From NCBI RefSeq assembly GCF_002994655.1, contig NZ_PPDL01000001.1, positions 124,001-188,000 on the forward strand: a DNA stretch of 64,000 bases, read 5' to 3'. The notes under the pieces were generated by a model that saw nothing but the letters and a program-made list of their open reading frames with translations, was not told the DNA's origin and did not search any database. Position numbers and translations under genes: made by a program. Each line of letters begins with the position of its first letter. The first letter of the stretch is position 1. Source of the DNA: Corynebacterium sp. 13CS0277 (GTDB lineage: Bacteria > Actinomycetota > Actinomycetes > Mycobacteriales > Mycobacteriaceae). Positions 43,302 through 51,459 of this stretch are shown one piece after another.

Positions 43302-44396
43302 ATGACTGCATCTCAATTGTCCCCCCGGGACGTCACCCAGGATGGGGCGCGGGTTGCCCGCGGCGAAGAACTCGTCCGCGTGGAACACATGGACGTCATC
43401 CACAAGGTGCAGGGCAAGGGCTTTGCCGCCAGCCAACTGTTCGCCAACCGGGACATCAATCTCAGCATCAACAAGGGTGAAACCCTGGGCGTGGTGGGGG
43501 AGTCCGGCTGTGGCAAGTCCACGCTCGGCAAGGTTCTCGTCGGCCTACAGGACGCCACCCACGGCAAAGTCATCATCGACGGCACCGATGTCACGGCGCT
43601 GAAAGGCCGCGCGAAGCGCACCTTCCTCGGCTCCCGGGTGTCGATGATTTTCCAGGACCCCTCCACCGCGCTCAACCGGCGCATGCCGGTGCTGGACATC
43701 GTCCGTGACCCGCTCGACGTGCACAAGGTGGGCAGCCAGAAGGAGCGCCAACAGCGTGCCCTCGACCTGCTGGAAAAGGTCGGCCTGCCGCGGAGCACGG
43801 CCGGTGCGCTGCCGGCACAGCTCTCCGGCGGCCAGCGGCAGCGTGTGGCGATCGCCCGCGCGCTCGCCGTGCGGCCCGACATCCTCATCGCCGACGAACC
43901 GACCAGTGCCCTGGACGTGTCGGTGCGCGCGCAGATCCTCAACCTCCTGCTCGATTTGAAGGAGGAGATGGATCTCACGATGGTGTTTATCTCCCACGAC
44001 ATCTCCACCGTCAAGCGCATCTCCGACACCATCGCCACCATGTACCTGGGTCGGGTGCTGGAACGTACTCCTGCCTCCGCGCTCCCGGAGGGCGGGCGCA
44101 ACCCGTACACCCGGGCGCTGTTTTCTGCAGCGCCGTCGCTCATCCGCGACGCGGATCCGATTCCGCTGCAGGGCCGCGTGCCCTCTGCCGTGAATCCGCC
44201 GAGCGGCTGCCCGTTTAGAACCCGGTGCTGGTCGGCTGCCGCCGACTGCGCGGAGCGCATGCCCGATCTGCTCGGGGTGGACGGCGCCGCGGATCACCTC
44301 GTGGCATGCCACCACCCGCTCCAGCCGAACCTCAGCGACGCGGATGTACGAGCGCTGGCGGCACACAGCCCCCACGACGCCGACGCCGCCGTCTAG
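43302..44396 (+). CDS. ABC importer ATPase 2, SatD/DppF-like
   Basis: This 364-aa second ATPase of the importer has Walker A GESGCGKSTLGK, Q-loop MIFQDPSTALNRR, signature LSGGQRQRV, Walker B LIADEPTSALDV and switch VFISHDISTV. It ends in the oligopeptide-type cysteine cluster SGCPFRTRCWSAAADCAE that may bind an iron-sulfur cluster or zinc. It begins 12 nt after the fusion gene. A stem-loop at 44403-44423 follows the stop at once. Confidence 0.92.
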   Translation: MTASQLSPRDVTQDGARVARGEELVRVEHMDVIHKVQGKGFAASQLFANRDINLSINKGETLGVVGESGCGKSTLGKVLVGLQDATHGKVIIDGTDVTALKGRAKRTFLGSRVSMIFQDPSTALNRRMPVLDIVRDPLDVHKVGSQKERQQRALDLLEKVGLPRSTAGALPAQLSGGQRQRVAIARALAVRPDILIADEPTSALDVSVRAQILNLLLDLKEEMDLTMVFISHDISTVKRISDTIATMYLGRVLERTPASALPEGGRNPYTRALFSAAPSLIRDADPIPLQGRVPSAVNPPSGCPFRTRCWSAAADCAERMPDLLGVDGAADHLVACHHPLQPNLSDADVRALAAHSPHDADAAV

Positions 44397-44798
44397 TCTC
44401 CCGCGGGTGCTCCCGGCACCCGCTCGCATGGGCGGCTGGCGGTGAAAGGGCCGTGGCCTCTGTCCTTGTGTCCCGGTGGGGTGAACCCCCAACCGGGTGC
44501 GAGGGCCGCTGCTCCGCGACGGTGCACCGGGTGCGTGCACACCGGCGGCATCTCGGCCACCGCGTTCATGCCCCCGCACATCAGAGCCTCGGCGGATGCC
44601 GTGAACAATCACGAGCACCACCCCGGCACGAGCCCACACCCGCACTGCCGCCCACCACACACGTCCACTCGTGGTGCGCGCACAGCACCCGTGTGCGCAC
44701 CACGACAACCACAATCCTCATTTCCACCACTTGTTGCTTCGCGTGCCGCAGCACTCACACACGCTGCACGCCCTGTGACCGAAAGGACCCACAGCACC
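44397..44798 (+). promoter_or_regulatory. Gap between importer operon and nanA, with two hairpins
   Basis: No gene is supported in these 402 bases, although the nanA frame stays open back to 44442. GCGGGTGC/GCACCCGC (44403-44423) is a likely terminator of the importer operon. CCCGGT-GGGG/CCCC-ACCGGG (44472-44497) forms a second stem. The nanA promoter should lie in the more AT-rich part near 44700-44760, but no clear -35/-10 pair was found. Confidence 0.45.
44403..44423 (+). terminator. Importer operon terminator
   Basis: GCGGGTGC (44403-44410) pairs perfectly with GCACCCGC (44416-44423) over a 5-nt loop, 7 nt after the ATPase stop. Confidence 0.6.
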
Positions 44799-45728
44799 AT
44801 GGCTGCTCCCGCATACACCGGCGTTATCCCCCCGGTTCTCACTCCCTTTACCGCTGACTACACCGTCGACACCGCCACCCTCGCCGCCCAGGCGGAGCGC
44901 ATGATCGCCGCCGGCGTGGACGGCTTGTTCGTCCTCGGCTCCTCCGCTGAGGTCGTCTTCCTCACCCGCGAGCAGCGCCGCCAGGTCATCGAGACTGTCG
45001 TGACCGCCGCGGCCGGCCGCGTGCCGGTCATCGCGGGTGTTATCGACACCACCACCCCCCGCGTCGCGGAGCACGTCGCCGACGCTGTGGAGCTCGGGGC
45101 CTCCGGCCTCGTGGCGACCGCGCCGTTCTACGTGCGCACCCACACCAACGAGATCGCCACCCACTTCCGGGCGATTCACGCGATGGCCCCCGAGCTGCCG
45201 CTGTACGCCTACCAGATTCCGGTGTCTGTGCACGTCACCATTCCGGAGCACCTGCTGCTCGACCTCGCGGAGGAGGGCGTGTTGTCCGGCGTGAAGGATT
45301 CCTCCGGCATCGATGCCGCCGCCCGTTCCCTCATCGAATCGCGCAACGCCCGCGGCCTGCACGACTTCAAGGTGCTCACCGGCTCGGAGACCACCGTGGA
45401 CGTCAACTACTTCTTCGGCGCTGATGGTGTGGTGCCGGGCCTCGGCAATGTGGATCCCGCCGGCTACGTGCGTCTCGCCCGCCACGCGGTGGCCGGCGAC
45501 TTCCTCGCCGCCCGCGCGGAGCAGGAGCGGCTGAACAAGCTGTTCCGCATCGTCTTCGTCGGTGACGGCGCCCGCATGGGCGGCTCCAGTGCCGGCCTCG
45601 GCGCCTTCAAGGCGGCCCTGGTGCACCTGGGGGTGTTCCCGGATGGTCGCATGGCCCCGCCGCACACCCCACTCAACGCTGACGAACTGGCCCGCATCCA
45701 GGCCATCGTTGACGCCACCATGGTGTAA
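44799..45728 (+). CDS. nanA: DHDPS/NanA-family aldolase, probable N-acetylneuraminate lyase
   Basis: This 309-aa class I aldolase has a TIM barrel. The Schiff-base lysine is in GVKDSSG (near residue 165), and the catalytic tyrosine region reads LYAYQIP where the family usually has YNxP. The carboxylate-binding loop reads GSSAE instead of G(S/T)TGE. Its place between a SatABCD-like importer and nanK, nanE and nagB makes cleavage of N-acetylneuraminate to pyruvate and N-acetylmannosamine the likely reaction. The altered motifs leave room for a related 2-keto-sugar acid. The ATG at 44799 has GAAAGGA upstream. A hairpin at 45765-45791 ends the unit. Confidence 0.78.
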   Translation: MAAPAYTGVIPPVLTPFTADYTVDTATLAAQAERMIAAGVDGLFVLGSSAEVVFLTREQRRQVIETVVTAAAGRVPVIAGVIDTTTPRVAEHVADAVELGASGLVATAPFYVRTHTNEIATHFRAIHAMAPELPLYAYQIPVSVHVTIPEHLLLDLAEEGVLSGVKDSSGIDAAARSLIESRNARGLHDFKVLTGSETTVDVNYFFGADGVVPGLGNVDPAGYVRLARHAVAGDFLAARAEQERLNKLFRIVFVGDGARMGGSSAGLGAFKAALVHLGVFPDGRMAPPHTPLNADELARIQAIVDATMV

Positions 45729-45764
45729 ACGCAACGACCCTTCCTCGTAGCGTGCACCACAGTG

Positions 45765-45791
45765 ACCTGGCATCCCCACCGGGAGCCAGGT
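45765..45791 (+). terminator. Probable nanA terminator
   Basis: ACCTGGC-a-TCCC (45765-45776) pairs with GGGA-GCCAGGT (45781-45791) over a 4-nt loop, with one unpaired base. It lies 37 nt after the nanA stop. Confidence 0.6.
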
Positions 45792-45883
45792 TGCCCCGGG
45801 CGGGGCGGCGACGGCCGTGGCCCCCGACCGGGGTGTGACCATCTCGCCTCTGTCGCCACCGAGATTTTTTTCAGGAGACCGCC

Positions 45884-46852
45884 ATGACGCTTCCCCCGTC
45901 CGCAGCTGAGCCACGCCCCAGCGCCGTTGTCGCCGTCGATATCGGTGGCACGAAGATCGCCACCGGGCTTGTCACCGATGCGGAGCCTGCGACCGTGCAT
46001 GCCCGCGCGGTGCGGCCGACGCGCGCGCAGGAGGGGGCGGAGGCCGTCATGGCGGAAGTGGTGGCGGCTGTGATGGCGGCCCTGCAGGCCGCACGAGACG
46101 CCGGGGTGGAGGTCACTGCCGTGGGTGTCGGTGCCCCCGGCGTCGTCAACCCCTCCGAGGGGGTCATCGCTTTTGCCGGGCCCACCATGCCCGGCTGGGG
46201 CGGCACTCCCGTGGCCGCGCGCCTCCAGGAGGCCACCGGCCTACCCGTGGCGATCCACAACGACGTGCGCGTCATGGGGCTCGGGGAGGCGACCTATGGT
46301 GGCGGGCGCGGTATGCAGGACGTGCTGTTCGTCAGCATCGGCACCGGCATTGGCGGCGCATTTATCAGCGATGGTCGTGTGCCCGACTCCCCGCACCACT
46401 GCCGCGGCGAGATCGCCTATGCGCCCTGCCCGGCCCCCGACGGCAGCTACTCTTTCCTCGAAGAGGTTGGTGCCGGGCCGAAGCTGTCCGCTGCGTACTG
46501 CCGGGCTGCAGGCCTCGCCGAGGACGCATTGGCCCTGCCGGCGGTGATGGAGCGATACCACGCCGGCGAGGATCTGGCCCGCACGATCATCACCGAACGG
46601 ATGCGCTGCGTGGGGCGCGGGCTCGCCGGGCTCGTCGCCGCAGTCGACGTGTCCGCCATCGTCGTCGGCGGCGGGGTCGGCACCCTCGGCGCGGCCATCA
46701 TGGACCCCCTGGAGGAAGGGCTGCGCGCCCACCTCATGCCGTACCACGCGGAGCTGCCCCTGTCGGTCGCTACGCTCGGCACCAACGCGCCCCTTGTGGG
46801 CGCCGCAGTCCTCGCGCGGCAGGCCCGCACCGCACCCCACGCTGACGCCTAA
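45884..46852 (+). CDS. nanK: ROK-family sugar kinase, probable N-acetylmannosamine kinase
   Basis: This 322-aa cytosolic kinase has the ROK phosphate-binding VAVDIGGTKIATGLV, the sugar-binding VAIHNDVRVMGLGEA (the catalytic aspartate region) and the adenosine motif SAIVVGGGVGTLG. In the usual zinc-binding region the first histidine is kept (HHCRGEIAYAPC) but the CGxxGC cluster is replaced by PAPDGSYS, so the structural zinc site is probably lost. Context gives ManNAc as substrate (ManNAc to ManNAc-6-phosphate); glucosamine or glucose kinases look alike. It has its own CAGGAG site and an upstream poly-T tract. Confidence 0.8.
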   Translation: MTLPPSAAEPRPSAVVAVDIGGTKIATGLVTDAEPATVHARAVRPTRAQEGAEAVMAEVVAAVMAALQAARDAGVEVTAVGVGAPGVVNPSEGVIAFAGPTMPGWGGTPVAARLQEATGLPVAIHNDVRVMGLGEATYGGGRGMQDVLFVSIGTGIGGAFISDGRVPDSPHHCRGEIAYAPCPAPDGSYSFLEEVGAGPKLSAAYCRAAGLAEDALALPAVMERYHAGEDLARTIITERMRCVGRGLAGLVAAVDVSAIVVGGGVGTLGAAIMDPLEEGLRAHLMPYHAELPLSVATLGTNAPLVGAAVLARQARTAPHADA

Positions 46853-46863
46853 AGTCAAAAAGA

Positions 46864-46886
46864 CTCGCGGCGCAGCATCCCGCGAG
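46864..46886 (+). terminator. Small hairpin after nanK
   Basis: CTCGCGG (46864-46870) pairs with CCGCGAG (46880-46886) 11 nt after the nanK stop. The following 150 nt become AT-rich (TTATAAGTTCTCATTCATTTG near 47010) and probably hold the nanE promoter. Confidence 0.45.
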
Positions 46887-47099
46887 GCGGAGGCATCGTG
46901 AGCGCTGTCACCGGCGACGGGACTTACCCCCCTCGTTTTTCTTCTTCTGCGTCGTGCTACACCCCCACCTTCACGCTGTGGCCTGGGGGAGGGGAGCTGT
47001 GGCACCGGCGTTATAAGTTCTCATTCATTTGATTTTTCTTCGTACTTCTTCGCCGTGGTCGCCACCGGCGCGCCGGCGCGGGAGGAGAAAGGACACACC

Positions 47100-47807
47100 A
47101 TGGGCAACCTGACACTGACCGACTTCCGTGCACAGGTCGAGGGCACGCTGATCGTGTCCGCGCAGGCCCCCGACGGGCACCCCCTGCGGGACACCCACAC
47201 CATCGCCCACCTCGCGGCGGCGGCCGCCGCCGGCGGTGCCACCGCGATCCGCTGCGGCGGCTACGGCGGGCTCGCCGACATTGAGGCCGTCGCCCGTGCA
47301 GTCGATGTGCCCGTCATCGGCCTGACCAAGGAGGGCGATACGGGCGTGTACATCACCCCGACGGTGGCTTCGGCGCGCGCGGTCGCCCGCGCCGGTGCAG
47401 ACGTGGTCGCCGTAGATGCGACGCTGCGCCCCCGTCCGGACGGTTCCAGCTTCGCCGACATGGTGGCTGCTGTCCATGAGGAAGGCAAGCTCATCATGGC
47501 CGACATCGCCACCCTGGAGGAGGCAGTCGCCGCCCATGAGGCTGGCGCGGATATCATCTCCACCACCTTGGCGGGATACACGGAGCACCGGGCGAAGACC
47601 CCGGGGCCGGACCTGGAACTCGTCACCGACATCCGCGCAGCTATTGGTCGCGAGCCGCTGCTTACCGCGGAGGGCCGCTACCACACCCCGGAACTCGCGG
47701 CGGAAGCGATGCGCCTCGGCGCGGACGCCGTCATCATCGGCACCGCCATCACCGATGTGTCGTTCGTGACCCGGCAGTTCGCCACCGCCGTCCACGGCGC
47801 AGCCTAA
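47100..47807 (+). CDS. nanE: N-acetylmannosamine-6-phosphate 2-epimerase
   Basis: NanE converts ManNAc-6-phosphate to GlcNAc-6-phosphate. The 235-aa TIM-barrel protein has family features: an early LIVSAQAPDGHPLRD (NanE: VSCQxxxGxPL), GATAIRCGG, GLTKEGDTGVYITPT and ADVVAVDATLRPRP with the catalytic lysine/aspartate region, and a late TAEGRYHTPE. The ATG at 47100 follows GGAGGAGAAAGGA. A 48-nt gap to nagB suggests a nanE-nagB operon. Confidence 0.92.
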   Translation: MGNLTLTDFRAQVEGTLIVSAQAPDGHPLRDTHTIAHLAAAAAAGGATAIRCGGYGGLADIEAVARAVDVPVIGLTKEGDTGVYITPTVASARAVARAGADVVAVDATLRPRPDGSSFADMVAAVHEEGKLIMADIATLEEAVAAHEAGADIISTTLAGYTEHRAKTPGPDLELVTDIRAAIGREPLLTAEGRYHTPELAAEAMRLGADAVIIGTAITDVSFVTRQFATAVHGAA

Positions 47808-47855
47808 CCCCCACACGCACACAGCTTTTCCGCACTCCCTGAAAGGAGCGTCACC

Positions 47856-48635
47856 GTGGAAGTCATCATCTGCGCCGACGCCGCCGCAGTCGCCCGCACC
47901 GCGGCCGACGTGTTCACCACCTACCTCACCCGCCCCGACTGCACGCTGGGCCTGGCCACCGGCTCCACCCCGCTGCAGACCTACCAGGAACTCATCCGCC
48001 GTTACCAGGCAGGCGAGGTCAGTTTCAGCCACGTCACGGCCTTCCTCCTTGACGAGTACGTGGGCCTGCCGCGGGAACACGAGCAGTCCTACTACCGCAC
48101 CATCCGCCGCGAGTTGACCGAGCACGTCGACATCGACGACGCCCGCGTGTTTTCTCCCGACGGGCTGGCCGACAATCCCGACGAGGCGGGTGCCGCCTAC
48201 GATGCGGCCATCGCCGCCGCCGGGGGCATTGACCTCCAATTGTTGGGCATCGGCACCGACGGGCACATCGGTTTCAACGAGCCGGGGAGCTCACTGGCAT
48301 CCCGCACCCGTCTGAAGACGCTGCACCCGCAAACGATTGCGGACAATGCGCGCTTCTTCGATTCGGAGGCTGACGTGCCGATCCACGTCATCACCCAGGG
48401 CCTGGGCACCATCAGTGCCGCCCGCCACCTGTTGCTGCTCGCGACGGGGGAGGGCAAGGCTCAAGCCATCGCCGACACCGTGGAAGGCCCCGTGGCGGCG
48501 GTGTGTCCCGCCAGTATCCTGCAGCTGCATCCCCATGCCACCGTCATTGTTGATGAGGCGGCCGCAAGCAAACTGAAGCTCGGGCAGTACTACCGCTACG
48601 CCTTCGAGCACAAGCCCGACTGGCAGAACATCTAG
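47856..48635 (+). CDS. nagB: Glucosamine-6-phosphate deaminase
   Basis: NagB converts glucosamine-6-phosphate to fructose-6-phosphate and ammonia, the entry to glycolysis. The 259-aa protein has the family blocks [33 protein letters not shown] (catalytic aspartate) and [14 protein letters not shown] (with the active-site histidine). The GTG at 47856 has GAAAGGAG upstream. The length equals the plain bacterial enzyme. The deacetylase NagA, needed between NanE and NagB, is not in the window and must be elsewhere if the route is complete. Confidence 0.96.
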   Translation: MEVIICADAAAVARTAADVFTTYLTRPDCTLGLATGSTPLQTYQELIRRYQAGEVSFSHVTAFLLDEYVGLPREHEQSYYRTIRRELTEHVDIDDARVFSPDGLADNPDEAGAAYDAAIAAAGGIDLQLLGIGTDGHIGFNEPGSSLASRTRLKTLHPQTIADNARFFDSEADVPIHVITQGLGTISAARHLLLLATGEGKAQAIADTVEGPVAAVCPASILQLHPHATVIVDEAAASKLKLGQYYRYAFEHKPDWQNI

Positions 48636-48656
48636 CCGTCAAGGCGATCATCACAT

Positions 48657-48700
48657 CAGCGCCCTGCACCGGATTCGTGTCGATCCTGTGCAGGGCGCTG
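48657..48700 (+). terminator. Strong terminator after nagB
   Basis: CAGCGCCCTGCAC (48657-48669) and its perfect complement (48688-48700) enclose a further GGAT/ATCC pair. The hairpin starts 22 nt after the nagB stop and marks the right end of the accessory block. Confidence 0.75.
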
Positions 48701-48781
48701 CGTGGTCTAAGTGAGCACACGCGGGGCTCACGCCCTGCCGGGCAGTGGCGTCGCGCGGTGTTTTTACTCGGCGGTCGTGGT

Positions 48782-49804
48782 TTAGTCGGCGGTGCTGGTG
48801 TCCACGGGATCGTCCGGGGTGGGGTACTGCAGGTATGAGGCCTCCCACACGCGGGTGCCGGTGGCATCCACGAAGGGGCCGGCATCGCGGGCGGCGCGCC
48901 CTGCGGAGACCAGCGCGTAGCGCCGCCAGCCGGGGGCATCCGCGTTCGCTGCCGCGGCGTACCACATGAGCACCGCGTTAGTGTGGGCCGCCTCCGCCGC
49001 CGCCAGGGCGCTCCCCGTATCGGTCGGAGTGGGGTACTCGCTGAAGGTGTAGCCGGCCGCCGGGGAGGGAATATCCAGGGTTGTCATGCCCGGGGCGGTC
49101 TCCAGGAGCTGCACGAGGGAGGCCTCCGTGGTGTGCTGCTGCTCCACGGCGGCGGCGATCTGCTGCTTAAGTCCCAGTTCGGAGTACGCCTCCGCAACAG
49201 TCAGCCCGTAGTCGACGCCGTAGGTGAACTCCAAAGCCTGCTTCGCTGCGGCAACGTCGCCGGCATCCTGCACCGTGACATCAGCTGGGAGTTCCGGGCT
49301 GCTGCCGGACAGCACCACATTTTCCGCGTAGAGGCGCGCGACAAGCGGTACGGAATCTTTCTCCAGGGCGGCCGAGGATTCCTCGATGCGGCGGGCCGCC
49401 TGCCCGAGAATCTCCTCCGGGCTGCCGCTGACCCCGGCGGCGAGCTGTGCCACCTGCTCCGCGTCCGGGCGAGTCGGGGCGCAGGAGGCGATGATGGTGC
49501 CCTGCTCGTCCGTGCCGCACAGGCGGGCAGCTTCCCCGTAGAACACGTCCGCCTGGCGGCGGGCGATCGCCGCCAAATCGGGGCGGGTGCCCTCCAGTGC
49601 GGAGCTGTCGGCGAGTGCTGCGGCACCCAACGAGACCAACGTCGTATCCGGTGCACGCTCCGGGGCAATGTCACACGCCACCGTGGTGGCGGCCACCACG
49701 CCCACTGCGGCCACCGCCCATGCCCGCAGGGGTCGGCGGGGACGGGTCGTGGGGGCTGCAGGAGGCGCCTGCGGGGAGTTCACTGCGGAAGAGACGGTGT
49801 TCAC
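48782..49804 (-). CDS. Exported Ala-rich protein, DUF4439/Rv2843-like
   Basis: This 340-aa protein has a basic, disordered start, one hydrophobic helix (AWAVAAVGVVAATTVAC, residues about 29-45) and then a soluble helical region rich in alanine. The cysteine after the helix (TVACD) gives an imperfect lipobox, so it may be a lipoprotein or a signal-anchored protein. The C-terminal half has long helices with AEAAHTNAVLMWYAA and RRYALVSAGRAARDA, fitting the ferritin-like DUF4439 fold. It is divergent from rimP, in the place of Rv2843 in mycobacteria. The function is unknown. GTG at 49804 is 8 nt after TAGACT (complement of 49812-49817), a leaderless start. Confidence 0.75.
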   Translation of the reverse strand: MNTVSSAVNSPQAPPAAPTTRPRRPLRAWAVAAVGVVAATTVACDIAPERAPDTTLVSLGAAALADSSALEGTRPDLAAIARRQADVFYGEAARLCGTDEQGTIIASCAPTRPDAEQVAQLAAGVSGSPEEILGQAARRIEESSAALEKDSVPLVARLYAENVVLSGSSPELPADVTVQDAGDVAAAKQALEFTYGVDYGLTVAEAYSELGLKQQIAAAVEQQHTTEASLVQLLETAPGMTTLDIPSPAAGYTFSEYPTPTDTGSALAAAEAAHTNAVLMWYAAAANADAPGWRRYALVSAGRAARDAGPFVDATGTRVWEASYLQYPTPDDPVDTSTAD

Positions 49805-49811
49805 AAAGGCA

Positions 49812-49817
49812 CAGTCT
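49812..49817 (-). promoter_or_regulatory. -10 hexamer TAGACT for the DUF4439-like gene
   Basis: TAGACT on the minus strand ends 7 nt before the GTG at 49804. It is a mirror of the rimP promoter 80 nt away. Confidence 0.55.
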
Positions 49818-49894
49818 ACGGCACCGCGACCATGACGGATCGTCCCCGCGGGGGTTGCGACCGCTCTGGGGGCGCCCGTGGTGTCAGGCAGGGG

Positions 49895-49900
49895 TAGACT
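49895..49900 (+). promoter_or_regulatory. -10 hexamer TAGACT for rimP-nusA
   Basis: TAGACT ends 11 nt before the rimP ATG, predicting a transcript with a leader of only a few bases and no ribosome-binding site. Confidence 0.6.
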
Positions 49901-49911
49901 ACGGCAGCATT

Positions 49912-50463
49912 ATGGCTTTTCCTACCGTTGACATCCTTGCTGAATACATCGCCCCCGTCGCCGAGAAGTACCACGTCGACGTGGAAAAAATCACCGCCCA
50001 CCGCGCCGGTGCGAAGTCGGCCGTCGTCGTCGCCGTCGATTCCGACACCCACCCGGACCTCGACCAGCTGGAGGTCATCTCCCAGGAGCTGGGGGAGGTC
50101 TTCGACGCGGCCGAGGAGCGCGGCGAGCTGAACTTCGGTGCCGGCTACACCCTGGAGGTCACCACCCCGGGCGTGGCGCACCCCTTGTCGTTGCCGCGCC
50201 ACTGGCGTCGCAATCGCGGCCGCCTCGTCACGGTGACCCGGGAGGGCGCGCCTGAGCTGCAGGGCCGCATCGGCCCGATGAATGAGGCGGAAGACACCGT
50301 CGCCCTCATCGTGCGGGACGGCAAGAAGCTGTCCGTGGTGCCGGTCGAGTTTTCCACGGTAGGGCAGGCAGTGGTAGAAATTGAGTTCAGCCAACCGCCC
50401 GCCGAAGAAACCGACCTCGCGGGCGCCACGTTTGACGACTGCATCGCGCAGCGGAAGGACTAA
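49912..50463 (+). CDS. rimP: Ribosome maturation factor RimP
   Basis: RimP helps assemble the 30S subunit. The 183-aa protein has the N-terminal RimP domain (VDVEKITAHRAGAKSAVVVAVDSD) with the family hallmark YTLEVTTPGVAHPLSLPRHWRRNRGRLV, and a C-terminal SH3-like domain (FSTVGQAVVEIEFS). The ATG at 49912 was chosen because the RimP domain starts right after it; the longer frame to 49597 overlaps the divergent gene. It is followed 3 nt later by nusA. Confidence 0.95.
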   Translation: MAFPTVDILAEYIAPVAEKYHVDVEKITAHRAGAKSAVVVAVDSDTHPDLDQLEVISQELGEVFDAAEERGELNFGAGYTLEVTTPGVAHPLSLPRHWRRNRGRLVTVTREGAPELQGRIGPMNEAEDTVALIVRDGKKLSVVPVEFSTVGQAVVEIEFSQPPAEETDLAGATFDDCIAQRKD

Positions 50464-50466
50464 TAA

Positions 50467-51459
50467 GTGAACATCGATGTTGAGGCCTTGCGCCGCATTT
50501 CCTCCGAGACGGGAATGAGCGACCGGGATCTTTTGGAAACGATCGCCCAGGCACTGCTCGGTGCGTACCGGGAAGCGAAGGAAGACAAGGCCGCCGCGGA
50601 AGCCCGCATCGACATCGACACTGACTTGGGCACCGCCACCGTCATCGCCATCGAGCGTGACGCGGACGGCGAAATCGTCTCCGAATACGACGACACCCCC
50701 ATCAACTTCACCCGCTTCAGCTCGAAGGCGGTGCGCGACGCCATCGTCGGCCGCCTGCGGGAGAAGGAAGCCGAGAAGGCCTTCGACGAGTACGCCGAGT
50801 ACGAGGGCACCGTCATGTCCGGCGTCGTGCAGCGTGACGTCTACGCCAACGACAAGGGCATCGCGGTCGTGCACCTCGGCACCGAGGCCGATGGCCGCGA
50901 CGGGGTGCTGCTGCCGGCCGAACAGATCCCGGGCGAGAAACTCGTCCACGGCCAGCGCATCAAGTGCTACGTCGTCGGCGTCAACCGCGCGCCCCGCAAC
51001 ATCCAGATCAACCTCTCCCGCACCCACCCCGAGCTGGTGCGCCACCTCTTCGAATTGGAGATTCCTGAGGTCGCCCAGGGTGCGGTGGAGATTGTCTCCA
51101 TCGCCCGCGAAGCCGGCCACCGCTCCAAGGTGGCGGTCCGCGCCACCGTTAAGGGGCTCAACGCGAAGGGCGCCTGCATCGGCCCCCGCGGCCAGCGCGT
51201 CACCAACATCATGAACGAGCTGGGCGGGGAGAAGATCGACATCATCGACTGGGATGAGGATCCCGCGAAGTTCGTCGGCAACGCCCTGGCCCCCTCCAAG
51301 GTGGTCTCCGTCGAGGTCGAAGACCTGGAGAAGCAGCAGGCCCGCGTCGTGGTTCCCGACTACCAGCTGTCCCTGGCTATTGGCCGTGAGGGGCAGAACG
51401 CCCGCCTGGCGGCGCGTCTGACGGGCTGGCGCATCGACATCCACTCCGACGCCGAATAG
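50467..51459 (+). CDS. nusA: Transcription termination/antitermination factor NusA
   Basis: NusA binds RNA polymerase and modulates pausing and termination. The 330-aa protein has the N-terminal polymerase-binding domain (MNIDVEALRRISSETGMSDR), an S1 domain near residues 110-180, and two KH domains with VKGLNAKGACIGPRGQRV and LAIGREGQNARLAARLTGW. It lacks the C-terminal acidic repeats of E. coli NusA, as usual in actinobacteria. The GTG start has GGAAGGA 6 nt upstream, inside the end of rimP, so the two are coupled. Confidence 0.97.
   Translation: MNIDVEALRRISSETGMSDRDLLETIAQALLGAYREAKEDKAAAEARIDIDTDLGTATVIAIERDADGEIVSEYDDTPINFTRFSSKAVRDAIVGRLREKEAEKAFDEYAEYEGTVMSGVVQRDVYANDKGIAVVHLGTEADGRDGVLLPAEQIPGEKLVHGQRIKCYVVGVNRAPRNIQINLSRTHPELVRHLFELEIPEVAQGAVEIVSIAREAGHRSKVAVRATVKGLNAKGACIGPRGQRVTNIMNELGGEKIDIIDWDEDPAKFVGNALAPSKVVSVEVEDLEKQQARVVVPDYQLSLAIGREGQNARLAARLTGWRIDIHSDAE

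Noticed and set aside
26364..48781. Integrase, transposase, tRNA attachment site or flanking direct repeats for the accessory block
   Set aside because: None was found on reading both ends and the interior, so no mobile element is called.
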